Shown: positions 1 to 7,540 of the stretch, piece after piece
Layout of the letters: every line of letters starts with the position of its first letter
How positions within the stretch are numbered: position 1 is the first letter of the stretch
Source of the DNA: CAYMZZ01 sp046297935
GTDB lineage: Bacteria; Bacteroidota; Bacteroidia; Chitinophagales; Chitinophagaceae
NCBI GenBank assembly: GCA_046297935.1
Contig: JBKBHA010000005.1
Location: 1 to 64,000, forward strand
Direction: 5' to 3'
DNA length: 64,000 nt
Translations under genes and position numbers: made by a program
Notes under the pieces: generated by a model
The model's database searches: none
Told to the model about the DNA's origin: nothing
What the model saw: only the letters and a program-made list of their open reading frames with translations

Positions 1-266
1 GGAGAGGTGAGAGGTGAGAGGTGAAAGGGGAGAGGTGAAAGGGGAGAGGTGAGAGGTGAAAGGTGAGAGGGGAGAGGTGAAACGAAAATTGGTGAAAATC
101 TGTGAAAATCTGTGTTCAAATCTGTGAAATCTGTGGGAACAGAAATGCATAACCGCTCGGGTCCTACCTATAAAGCAACATGTAAGTTCCCACAGATGAC
201 GCAGATTACAAACAAGCCTTTCACCTTTCACCTCTCACCTTTCACCTCTCACCTTTCACCTCTCCC
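1..266. repeat. Composite mirror repeat element R1 (A-B-loop-B-A)
   Basis: The left arm is a run of 7-bp units (GAGAGGT, GAAAGGT) from 1 to about 84. It is followed by AATCTGTG-type units ending in CTGTGGGAACAGAA (about 95-144). The right side carries the complement: GTTCCCACAGAT (about 185-209), then CACCTTT/CACCTCT units (218-266). This copy uses CTGTGGG where most copies use CTGCGGG, and the opposite arm carries the matching CCCACAG. The left edge is cut by the window. No gene lies in 1-298. Confidence 0.85.
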
Positions 267-298
267 GATAACTTAACTTTTAAAATTTTTTCCAACCC

Positions 299-751
299 AT
301 GTCACTCGAAACACAAATCATGTCCGAACTGAAAGCCGCCATGCTGGCGAAGAACGAAGCAGCATTGCGCAGTTTACGTGCAATTAAAGCAGCTATTCTG
401 CTGGCGAAAACGGCAGAAGGTGGTGGCGGCGAGTTGAAGCCCGACGATGAAATGAAGCTGCTGCAAAAACTGGTTAAGCAGCGTCGCGACTCACTCGAAA
501 TTTTTCAGCAACAGAATCGCCCTGATCTGGCAGCGAAGGAGCAGGAAGAGCTGGATGTGATCGAGAAATTTTTACCCAAACAACTATCGGCCGATGAACT
601 GAAAGCAGAATTGAAAGCGATTGTTGCCGAAACCGGTGCCAGCAGTCCTGCTGACCTGGGTAAGGTAATGGGTGTTGCGTCTAAAAAGCTGGCGGGTAAA
701 GCAGATGGCAAGGCAATTGCGGCCATGGTAAATGACTTGTTAAATAAGTAA
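299..751 (+). CDS. GatB/YqeY domain-containing protein
   Basis: This 150-aa protein matches the YqeY family along its full length. These are small all-helical proteins related to the tail domain of the amidotransferase subunit GatB. Diagnostic stretches are the N-terminal LRAIKAAILLAK and the central VIEKFLPKQLS. The family is thought to act on tRNA or aminoacyl-tRNA, but its exact role is not settled. The start ATG directly follows an AT-rich stretch (TTTTAAAATTTTTTCC) and has no Shine-Dalgarno sequence. The cvpA-like gene follows 56 bp downstream on the same strand and may be cotranscribed. Confidence 0.9.
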   Translation: MSLETQIMSELKAAMLAKNEAALRSLRAIKAAILLAKTAEGGGGELKPDDEMKLLQKLVKQRRDSLEIFQQQNRPDLAAKEQEELDVIEKFLPKQLSADELKAELKAIVAETGASSPADLGKVMGVASKKLAGKADGKAIAAMVNDLLNK

Positions 752-807
752 CCTGTTATATGAAGCGGCGCTATGCTTCGTTATAAACCTGTACCAACCA
801 CCTTACC

Positions 808-1356
808 ATGTTTCTCGACATTGTCCTGATCCTTCTATTGATTTTTGCCTGTATAAAAGGGTTCGAGCGCGGGTTGATTGTGGCTTTGTTTTCTTTTATC
901 GCCATACTGGTAGGATTGGCAGCAGCCATCAAACTTTCTGCGTTGGTGGCTGAGTATCTTGGCGACAATGTGAAGATATCTGCGCAATGGTTACCCGTAG
1001 TGTCTTTTGTGCTGGTTTTTATACTCGTGATTGTGTTGGTACGCCTTGGCGCCAACCTGATACAGCGAACCGTGGAATGGTCTATGCTGGGTTGGGTGAA
1101 CCGGCTTGGTGGCATGTTATTTTACTGTGCTATTGTGTTGTTGGTATACAGCGTCGCTTTGTTTTATACAACAGAACTCGGTCTGATCAAAACCGAAACC
1201 CGCGAGGCTTCGCTCACCTATGCGTGGGTGGAACCCTGGGGACCCCGGGTGATGAACGGAGTAGGCAATGTGGTGCCGGTGTTCCGCGATATGTTTGCCC
1301 AGCTTTCCGACTTTTTTGGCGGCGTGGCAGAAAAACTCAGTTCTGCCAGCCATTAA
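808..1356 (+). CDS. CvpA family membrane protein
   Basis: This 182-aa inner-membrane protein has four predicted hydrophobic helices at about residues 3-20, 24-47, 61-85 and 103-121, with a short polar C-terminal tail. The opening FLDIVLILLLIFACIKGFER is typical of CvpA, the colicin V production family, in which a helix pair is followed by a G-x-x-R/K-G turn. In E. coli CvpA affects colicin V export and envelope homeostasis; the biochemical role in Bacteroidota is unknown. It lies just behind the yqeY gene. Confidence 0.85.
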   Translation: MFLDIVLILLLIFACIKGFERGLIVALFSFIAILVGLAAAIKLSALVAEYLGDNVKISAQWLPVVSFVLVFILVIVLVRLGANLIQRTVEWSMLGWVNRLGGMLFYCAIVLLVYSVALFYTTELGLIKTETREASLTYAWVEPWGPRVMNGVGNVVPVFRDMFAQLSDFFGGVAEKLSSASH

Positions 1357-1478
1357 TCCCGAGATAACTCTATTTTCTTTCATCTCTTTCCTTCCCGGCA
1401 ATTTTTTGTAATTTGTAAGTGTCTGCGAGCTTGAAAAGGCTGGCTGCGGCTGTCGCTTCCTAATGGGCATCAACCTGT

Positions 1479-1486
1479 TATCTTTG
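1479..1486 (+). promoter_or_regulatory. Putative -7 promoter box (TATCTTTG)
   Basis: TATCTTTG matches the Bacteroidota housekeeping -7 consensus TAnnTTTG. It lies about 85 bp upstream of the hydrolase start. No clear TTTG -33 element is visible. Confidence 0.45.
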
Positions 1487-1571
1487 CATCAAATAGCGGC
1501 GCTGCAGCGGCGCAAATGTATTTATTGCTTCAAAACGACTATTTTAGCAAAAATTAATTGTGCAGGGGAAG

Positions 1572-2351
1572 ATGACCTACGAGATTAAACAGGATAACAA
1601 GTTCAGATTCATTGAAGAAGGAGAGGGCGAGCCATTGGTTTTGCTGCACGGCCTGTTTGGCGCATTAAGCAATTTTGAGCCACTGATCAGCTATTTCCGC
1701 CATCACAATAAAGTGGTAGTGCCCATGCTGCCATTGCTCGATATGGATTTGCTACATACTTCTGTTGGCGGACTTGCGAAATTCGTTCACAAGTTTATTG
1801 AGGCCAGAGGTTATCAGAATGTGCACCTGCTGGGCAATTCACTCGGCGGGCATGTGGGTCTGGTGTATGTGCTGAAGAATCAACCCAGCTGTATCAAGTC
1901 GATCATTCTCACCGGAAGCTCGGGGCTATTTGAGAACGGAATGGGAGATTCATACCCCAAAAGGGGCGATTATGAATACATTCGTAAGAAGACAGAATTG
2001 ACCTTCTATGATCCCAATATGGCGACGAAAGAGTTGGTGGATGAAGTATTTTCCATCACCAACAACCGCCTGAAGGTCATCAAGATTATTGCCTTGGCTA
2101 AAAGTGCCATTCGAAACAATCTCGGCGATGAGCTGAAGCAAATTCAACAACCAACCCTGCTGATCTGGGGTAAGAACGATACCGTTACACCTCCATTTGT
2201 GGCGGAAGAGTTTCACAAGCTCATTGCAAACAGTGAGCTGCATTTTATTGATAAATGTGGACATGCTCCGATGATGGAAGTACCGGACGAGTTCAATGTG
2301 ATCCTTCACAAATTTTTGAAAAAACTCAATGCGCCTGCAACAGTTGCCTGA
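1572..2351 (+). CDS. Alpha/beta hydrolase
   Basis: This protein of about 259 aa has the alpha/beta hydrolase fold. Visible features are the oxyanion-hole HG (LLHGLFG, about residue 27), the nucleophile elbow GNSLGG with Ser at about 90, an acid in WGKNDTVTPP (about 205) and the catalytic His in KCGHAPMMEVP (about 232). The substrate cannot be deduced; esterase or lyase roles are both possible. An in-frame GTG 12 bases upstream (1560) would also open the frame, but the ATG at 1572 fits the usual N-terminus of relatives better. The CBS gene follows 43 bp downstream. Confidence 0.88.
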   Translation: MTYEIKQDNKFRFIEEGEGEPLVLLHGLFGALSNFEPLISYFRHHNKVVVPMLPLLDMDLLHTSVGGLAKFVHKFIEARGYQNVHLLGNSLGGHVGLVYVLKNQPSCIKSIILTGSSGLFENGMGDSYPKRGDYEYIRKKTELTFYDPNMATKELVDEVFSITNNRLKVIKIIALAKSAIRNNLGDELKQIQQPTLLIWGKNDTVTPPFVAEEFHKLIANSELHFIDKCGHAPMMEVPDEFNVILHKFLKKLNAPATVA

Positions 2352-2394
2352 TTGTTGAGGTCTTAGGGATATATCAAATTCAGGCTACCATCCC

Positions 2395-3057
2395 ATGCTG
2401 ACCGGAGAAATACAATCTCAATCATTGCCCTGGCTGCAACCCGATGATACTATTGGTCGGGCCCTGCAACTCATGAGCGACAACCAGGTATTTCAACTAC
2501 CTGTTGTAGAGGGAGACAAATATGCCGGTATGGTAACTGAAGACGATCTGTTGCAGGTTGAAAACGACGGCAGTGCGATTTCTGCACTTCCTGCTGCTCC
2601 GGATATAGCCGCCGTAAGGCAAACAGACCATTTCCTGAGAGCGCTTCAACTGGCTGCCACCAACAATTGGACCGTGGTGCCGGTGGTTGACGAGGAAAAC
2701 CGACTGGTGTCGGTAGTCGGCGCCGCCGATTTGCTTCGTTGTTCCGCCGACTTTCTGAGTTTGAACCAGCCCGGAGCGCTGATTGTGCTGGAAATGGAAG
2801 GAATCCAGTTTTCCTTTAATGAGATCAGCAAACTCGTTGAAACCAACGATGCCCAGATTACCCAACTGAATACTTCGACCGATACCGAAACCGGAATGCT
2901 TCAGGTGACTATCAAGGTCAATAAGCCGGAAGTGTCGGATATTGTGGCTACCTTCCAACGGTACGAATATTCCGTGAAGTATTATTTCGGAGAGGAAATA
3001 TATACCAATGAACTGCGGGATAACTACGAAAATCTGATGAACTATCTGAAGTTCTGA
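2395..3057 (+). CDS. CBS domain-containing protein
   Basis: This 220-aa protein has two CBS motifs at about residues 5-60 and 68-120 and an ACT-like C-terminal half (about 128-220, containing LIVLEMEGIQFSFNEISKLV). CBS pairs bind adenosyl nucleotides and usually act as energy or ligand sensors. It has no signal peptide or membrane segment. It is the first gene of a tightly spaced envelope cluster and is followed 33 bp later by the POTRA outer-membrane protein. A regulatory role for the cluster is only an inference from position. Confidence 0.85.
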   Translation: MLTGEIQSQSLPWLQPDDTIGRALQLMSDNQVFQLPVVEGDKYAGMVTEDDLLQVENDGSAISALPAAPDIAAVRQTDHFLRALQLAATNNWTVVPVVDEENRLVSVVGAADLLRCSADFLSLNQPGALIVLEMEGIQFSFNEISKLVETNDAQITQLNTSTDTETGMLQVTIKVNKPEVSDIVATFQRYEYSVKYYFGEEIYTNELRDNYENLMNYLKF

Positions 3058-3090
3058 AATCAGGTTATTTTGCAGAACTTGTAGGCGCGG

Positions 3091-4554
3091 ATGCTGAGAG
3101 AACTGAAATATGGAATATGGCTCCTTTTCGCGATTGCCTGCTGCCAGCATGTGTGTAGCCAGGGAGGCCGACCTGCGCCGCAAGGTTCGGACAATGAAAT
3201 GATCGATTATTCCCGCCCCATCAAGCCCGCTCCCGACGATCGCCTGTTTGTTGTTCGCGACATCTATGTGGAAGGCAACAAAAAAACCAAGAAGAATGTA
3301 ATTCTGCGTGAACTTTTCTTTAAGCCCGGCGACGCCATGTTGCTGCAGGATCTTGTTCGGCGATTCGAAGGCTCTCGCCAGCAGCTGATGAACACCACCC
3401 TTTTCCACGAAGTGGTAGTAGCACTAAAAAGTTTTCAGGGCTATGATGTAGACATTATCATTACAGTAAAGGAACGCTGGTATATTTGGCCGGTACCTTA
3501 TTTTAAACCGGTGGACCGTAACCTCAACCAATGGCTGGTAGAACAAAACGCGAGTCTGTCGAGGGTGAATTACGGGTTGAAGATGATTCATAACAACACC
3601 ACCGGCCGTGCCGATAAACTCCGGCTATGGCTGATACATGGTTATACCCGACAACTGGCACTGAGTTATGATCGGCCTTATATCGATAAAAAGATGAAGT
3701 GGGGTCTGAATCTGGCCATGGCACTCGGCAAAAACCGCGAAATCAACTATACCACTATTGCCGATAAACAGGTTTTTTTAAAGGGCGATGATGAGTTTCT
3801 GCGAAATTTTTTCAGTGCTACTGCCGAAATAAATTATCGACCGCGTATACGTACCAAACATCGCTTCGGCATTGGTATGGGTTACGAGAGAGTGGCCGAT
3901 ACAGTGATCGCACTGAATCCCTACTATTTCACCCGTAATCAACAAAAGGTTTCCTATCCCGAATTCTATTACGGCCTTTCGCACTATAACCTCGATTATA
4001 TTCCCTATCCTACTCGCGGTTATGCGGCGGAAATCCTTTTGAGCAAGAAAGGTTTCAGCAAGGAAATGAACCTCTGGCAGCTGTCGGCCAAAGGCACGGC
4101 CAGTTGGCCATTGGGGCGAAAGACTTTCTTTAGCCTGAATGGCTTCGCTACCATCAAGCTGCCTTTTGATCAGCCTTTTTACAATCGACGACTGCTGGGT
4201 TATTCCGATATTTTTATGCAGGGCTATGAGTATTACGTGGTCGATGGCATGGCAGGTGGCTACCTGAAAGCTTCCTTTGGCAGAAAGCTTTTCAATTTCA
4301 CCATGGGTATACCGGGCACCCGCAAACTGGCACCCAAGCGAATACCGTTTAATATCTATGGTCGCATTTATGGAAATGGCGGCTATATCTACAACAAGTA
4401 TCCCGGCGAAAATATTCTCGCCAACCGCATGCTTTATTCTTCCGGTATTGGCTTGGATATCGTAACCATTTATGACTTTACATTCAAGTTTGAATGGTCG
4501 TTTAATCACCTCGGTCAGAACGCCATTTTCCTGCATCGCCGTGCTTTATTCTAG
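3091..4554 (+). CDS. Single-POTRA Omp85-like outer-membrane protein
   Basis: This 487-aa protein has a signal peptide (about residues 1-24, ending CSQ). One POTRA-like domain (about 50-130, FVVRDIYVEGNKKTKKNVIL) is followed by roughly 330 residues rich in alternating aromatic strands, consistent with a beta barrel. It is much shorter than BamA (912 aa, encoded at 7541) and has one POTRA instead of five, so it is not a BamA duplicate. It may be an Omp85-superfamily factor for outer-membrane insertion or secretion. It lies between the CBS gene and nadK; the exact role is unknown. Confidence 0.75.
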   Translation: MLRELKYGIWLLFAIACCQHVCSQGGRPAPQGSDNEMIDYSRPIKPAPDDRLFVVRDIYVEGNKKTKKNVILRELFFKPGDAMLLQDLVRRFEGSRQQLMNTTLFHEVVVALKSFQGYDVDIIITVKERWYIWPVPYFKPVDRNLNQWLVEQNASLSRVNYGLKMIHNNTTGRADKLRLWLIHGYTRQLALSYDRPYIDKKMKWGLNLAMALGKNREINYTTIADKQVFLKGDDEFLRNFFSATAEINYRPRIRTKHRFGIGMGYERVADTVIALNPYYFTRNQQKVSYPEFYYGLSHYNLDYIPYPTRGYAAEILLSKKGFSKEMNLWQLSAKGTASWPLGRKTFFSLNGFATIKLPFDQPFYNRRLLGYSDIFMQGYEYYVVDGMAGGYLKASFGRKLFNFTMGIPGTRKLAPKRIPFNIYGRIYGNGGYIYNKYPGENILANRMLYSSGIGLDIVTIYDFTFKFEWSFNHLGQNAIFLHRRALF

Positions 4555-4597
4555 TGCAGGCTTTCGCCGCTTTTCGTTAGGAATTAATGTATCTTCC

Positions 4598-4605
4598 TAC
4601 CTTTA
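4598..4605 (+). promoter_or_regulatory. Putative -7 promoter box for nadK (TACCTTTA)
   Basis: TACCTTTA is one mismatch from TAnnTTTG and ends 6 nt before the nadK ATG, implying a leader of only a few nucleotides. Confidence 0.4.
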
Positions 4606-4611
4606 CAGGTT

Positions 4612-5490
4612 ATGAAAACAGCCATTTATGGTCGGGTAATGGAAAAAGGACAACAGCACGATCTGCAGTTGTTTTTTGACGAGCTGCAGCGACAGCAGAT
4701 TGAGCCAGTTATTTACCGCGATTATTATGAACAGATCCGGCATTCGGTACAATTGCCTGAAACGATCAGTTTATTCAATAGCTCAGACGATCTGAATGGC
4801 GAAGTGGAATTCATTATTAGTCTGGGTGGCGATGGTACCCTGCTCGACACCATCACGCTTGCACGTGATAAAGAGATCCGGATCATGGGCGTGAATTTTG
4901 GTCGCCTCGGATTTTTGGCCAGCATTGGTAAGGAGCAGGTTTGCGAAGCAGTGCAGGCCATTGCCAAGCGCAGCTTTGTGGTGGATAAACGCACACTCAT
5001 ACACCTGGAGGCCGACCTGCCTCTTTTTGGCGAAGTGCCTTATGGTCTGAATGAATTTGCGATACATAAGCGCGATACGGCAGCCATGATTAAAATTCAC
5101 ACTTACATCAATGGCGAGTTTTTGAATACCTACTGGGCCGATGGATTGATTGTGGCCACGCCTACCGGCTCCACCGGCTATTCACTCAGTTGTGGCGGTC
5201 CCATCATGTTTCCCGAATCGGGCAGTTTTGTAATTACACCCGTGGCACCTCACCATTTGAATGTACGCCCGATAGTTGTTCCCGACGACAATGTCATTTC
5301 TTTCGAGGTCGAAAGCCGGTCAGACGATATTATTTGTGCACTTGATTCCAGAAGGGAAATTGTCGGCAAAAACGTGTCGCTGGCCGTGCGAAAGGAAAAT
5401 TTCAGCGCCAATTTGCTTCGGTTGAGCGAAAATAATTTCCTGCAGACCCTGCATAGCAAGCTAACCTGGGGTGTAGACAAAAGAAATTAA
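4612..5490 (+). CDS. nadK: NAD kinase
   Basis: This 292-aa cytosolic enzyme phosphorylates NAD to NADP using ATP or polyphosphate. It shows the family signatures: the GGDGT motif (SLGGDGTLLD, about residue 70), the NE/D motif (YGLNEFAIHKRD, about 146) and the glycine-rich TPTGSTGYSLSCGGP (about 183). Length and motif spacing are normal for the family. It lies upstream of the porG-like gene, uppS and bamA. In Porphyromonas the porG-uppS-bamA-ompH-ompH order is similar (from memory). Confidence 0.95.
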   Translation: MKTAIYGRVMEKGQQHDLQLFFDELQRQQIEPVIYRDYYEQIRHSVQLPETISLFNSSDDLNGEVEFIISLGGDGTLLDTITLARDKEIRIMGVNFGRLGFLASIGKEQVCEAVQAIAKRSFVVDKRTLIHLEADLPLFGEVPYGLNEFAIHKRDTAAMIKIHTYINGEFLNTYWADGLIVATPTGSTGYSLSCGGPIMFPESGSFVITPVAPHHLNVRPIVVPDDNVISFEVESRSDDIICALDSRREIVGKNVSLAVRKENFSANLLRLSENNFLQTLHSKLTWGVDKRN

Positions 5491-5557
5491 GACCCGCCGA
5501 CAAAAGAAAATCCCTAATTTTCCGTTTTAATACTTTGGACATAAGATTTTTCCGGAT

Positions 5558-6421
5558 ATGATGTTGAAGAAGGTTTTGCAACTGGCCTCGGTAGCTATAC
5601 TCAGCCTGATGGTGGCTCCATCGGCCTCTGCCCAGAACGAGATAGTGCAGGAAGGCGAATTTGGAGTTGGTTTGGGTGCTGGTCACTATTTTGGTGATCT
5701 GAACACTACAGCACAGCTGAACCGCCCCAAAATGGCGGCTTCCATCTTTTTCCGGAAGAATTTTAACAATTATGTGTCTGGCCGAATTGGCGCCACTTAC
5801 GCCCGTCTGGGTTATTCCGACATTTACAACGACCACAACGAATACATGCGCCGCCGAAACCTGAGCTTCAACAGCAATGTTTGGGAGCTGACGCTTCAGG
5901 GCGATTTCAACTTTTTCCGCTTTATGCCCGGAGAACCGGGTTATAATTTCACCCCTTATGTTACCCTGGGTGCAGGAATATTCAGTTACGATCCCTTTGC
6001 CTATCTGAACGGCGAGAAATACTTTTTGCGTCAACTCGGCACCGAGGGGCAGGGGACCAGTGCTTTTCCCGATCGCAAACAGTATAGCAGTATGGGAATC
6101 AGCTTTCCCGTGGGTGTAGGTATCAAGTACGCCCTGAACGAGAGGTTTAATATCGGCTTCGAGATCCTGCATCGTTTCACCAATACTGATTACCTCGACG
6201 ACGTGAGCAAAACCTATGTGGATCCATCGGTTTTTCCTGCTAATGCCGATGGCAGCCCTTCGGCAGCCCTGCTGTTGAGCGATCGCAGCTATGAACTGGG
6301 TGAGCCAATTGGCCTGCCCGGGCGCCAGCGTGGCAACAGCCGGCAGAAGGATCAGTTTGTAACCGCCATGTTTCACCTTACTTTCAACCTGCAATCTTAT
6401 CGCTGCCCAACCGCGAACTAA
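5558..6421 (+). CDS. porG: PorG-like outer-membrane protein (DUF6089 family)
   Basis: This 287-aa protein has a signal peptide (about 1-26, ending SASAQ) and an eight-strand-like small barrel. Typical stretches are GVGLGAGHYFGDLN and the strand-turn pattern SGRIGATYARLGY. It fits DUF6089, the family of PorG, the outer-membrane component that anchors the PorK/PorN ring of the type IX secretion system in Porphyromonas. Its place directly before uppS, bamA and two ompH genes matches the porG locus. Assignment rests on sequence character and synteny; another DUF6089 paralogue is possible. Confidence 0.72.
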   Translation: MMLKKVLQLASVAILSLMVAPSASAQNEIVQEGEFGVGLGAGHYFGDLNTTAQLNRPKMAASIFFRKNFNNYVSGRIGATYARLGYSDIYNDHNEYMRRRNLSFNSNVWELTLQGDFNFFRFMPGEPGYNFTPYVTLGAGIFSYDPFAYLNGEKYFLRQLGTEGQGTSAFPDRKQYSSMGISFPVGVGIKYALNERFNIGFEILHRFTNTDYLDDVSKTYVDPSVFPANADGSPSAALLLSDRSYELGEPIGLPGRQRGNSRQKDQFVTAMFHLTFNLQSYRCPTAN

Positions 6422-6547
6422 GTCAGTATGTGTTAATTGCGCAATTTGGTAATTTGGATAAAGCCTTCATTTGGTGATCGTGGCCGATTTATCAGATTAA
6501 CTCATCGTTGAATGGAACCTTCTTCGGCGTTTTTCCGCTAAAAAAGA

Positions 6548-6555
6548 TACCTTTG
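6548..6555 (+). promoter_or_regulatory. Putative -7 promoter box for uppS (TACCTTTG)
   Basis: An exact match to TAnnTTTG, 32 nt upstream of the uppS ATG. The 166-bp gap upstream has no other visible feature. Confidence 0.5.
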
Positions 6556-6587
6556 CTGCCCTGTAAACCTGCACAGGACACGATTCT

Positions 6588-7343
6588 ATGTCTTCATTGC
6601 TCGAACAAATCGACAAAACGCGCTTACCCCGCCATATTGCCATCATTATGGATGGAAATGGGCGTTGGGCGCGGGAGCAGGGCCAGGATCGGCTGTATGG
6701 CCATTTTCACGGAGTAGAAAGCGTGCGCAATATTGTGGAAGGCTGTGCTGAACTGGAAATCGGTTACCTGACGCTCTATGCGTTTAGCACCGAAAACTGG
6801 GATCGCCCCGAGTACGAGGTGGTAGGGCTGATGGAACTGCTGGTTACCACCATCCGAAAGGAAGTGGAGAGTTTGCATAAAAATAATATCAAGCTGCATG
6901 TAATTGGCGACATGAACATGCTGCCCGATTATGCCCGACAGGAGTTGAATGAAGCGCTGGAGTTTACAGCCGGCAATACGGGACTCAACCTGGTAATGGC
7001 GCTGAGCTATAGCGGGCGTTGGGAACTGCTGAATGCTGTAAAAAACATTGCGCACGAGGTAAAAGAGGGCCGGCTGGCCATTGAAGCAATTGATCAAACG
7101 GTGTTACAGCGATACCTGGCTACCAGCAATTTTCCTGATCCGGAACTGATGATTCGAACAAGCGGCGAATACCGGATCAGTAATTTTCTGTTGTACCAAC
7201 TGGCCTATGCCGAACTGTATTTTACCCAGGTGCGCTGGCCTGATTTCAGAAAAGAAAACCTTTACGAAGCTATCCTCGACTACCAGAATCGCGAACGCCG
7301 GTTCGGCAAAACCAGCGATCAGCTGCAGCCAACACATTCATGA
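6588..7343 (+). CDS. uppS: Isoprenyl transferase (undecaprenyl diphosphate synthase)
   Basis: This 251-aa cis-prenyltransferase extends farnesyl diphosphate with isopentenyl diphosphate to make the C55 carrier lipid for peptidoglycan and O-antigen. The catalytic IIMDGNGRWA motif lies near residue 20 (Asp in MDGN). The substrate-binding Arg/Ser pair lies in LMIRTSGEYRISNFLLYQ (about 185), and the final ELYF/RW segment is typical. It is cytosolic and membrane-associated. A longer overlapping frame starting at 6508 is out of frame and not real. Confidence 0.95.
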   Translation: MSSLLEQIDKTRLPRHIAIIMDGNGRWAREQGQDRLYGHFHGVESVRNIVEGCAELEIGYLTLYAFSTENWDRPEYEVVGLMELLVTTIRKEVESLHKNNIKLHVIGDMNMLPDYARQELNEALEFTAGNTGLNLVMALSYSGRWELLNAVKNIAHEVKEGRLAIEAIDQTVLQRYLATSNFPDPELMIRTSGEYRISNFLLYQLAYAELYFTQVRWPDFRKENLYEAILDYQNRERRFGKTSDQLQPTHS

Positions 7344-7540
7344 AACGGAGCAAAATAGGCGAACAACAAACAACCGCCATCGCAGGTTTGAAGCCGGTGG
7401 AGGTCAGGGGCTGTTTTAACAAAGGATTTCGATATTTACCGTTAATTTGCCGCCGCGACCTTCGTGTCGGACAACCGAATAACCACTAATAAACTAATTG
7501 TGAACCGCTTAGGCGAGTTTGACTGACTGAACAGACTATC

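Noticed and set aside
1..266. CRISPR-like array
   Set aside because: Units are 7 bp or about 11 bp with no unique spacers, arms are mirror-image, and no cas gene is present.
2497..3408. 303-codon minus-strand frame over the CBS and POTRA genes
   Set aside because: It lies across two well-supported plus-strand genes and has no motif; a shadow frame.
5402..6394. 330-codon minus-strand frame over the nadK end and porG-like gene
   Set aside because: Shadow of the porG-like coding frame; no signal peptide or motif.
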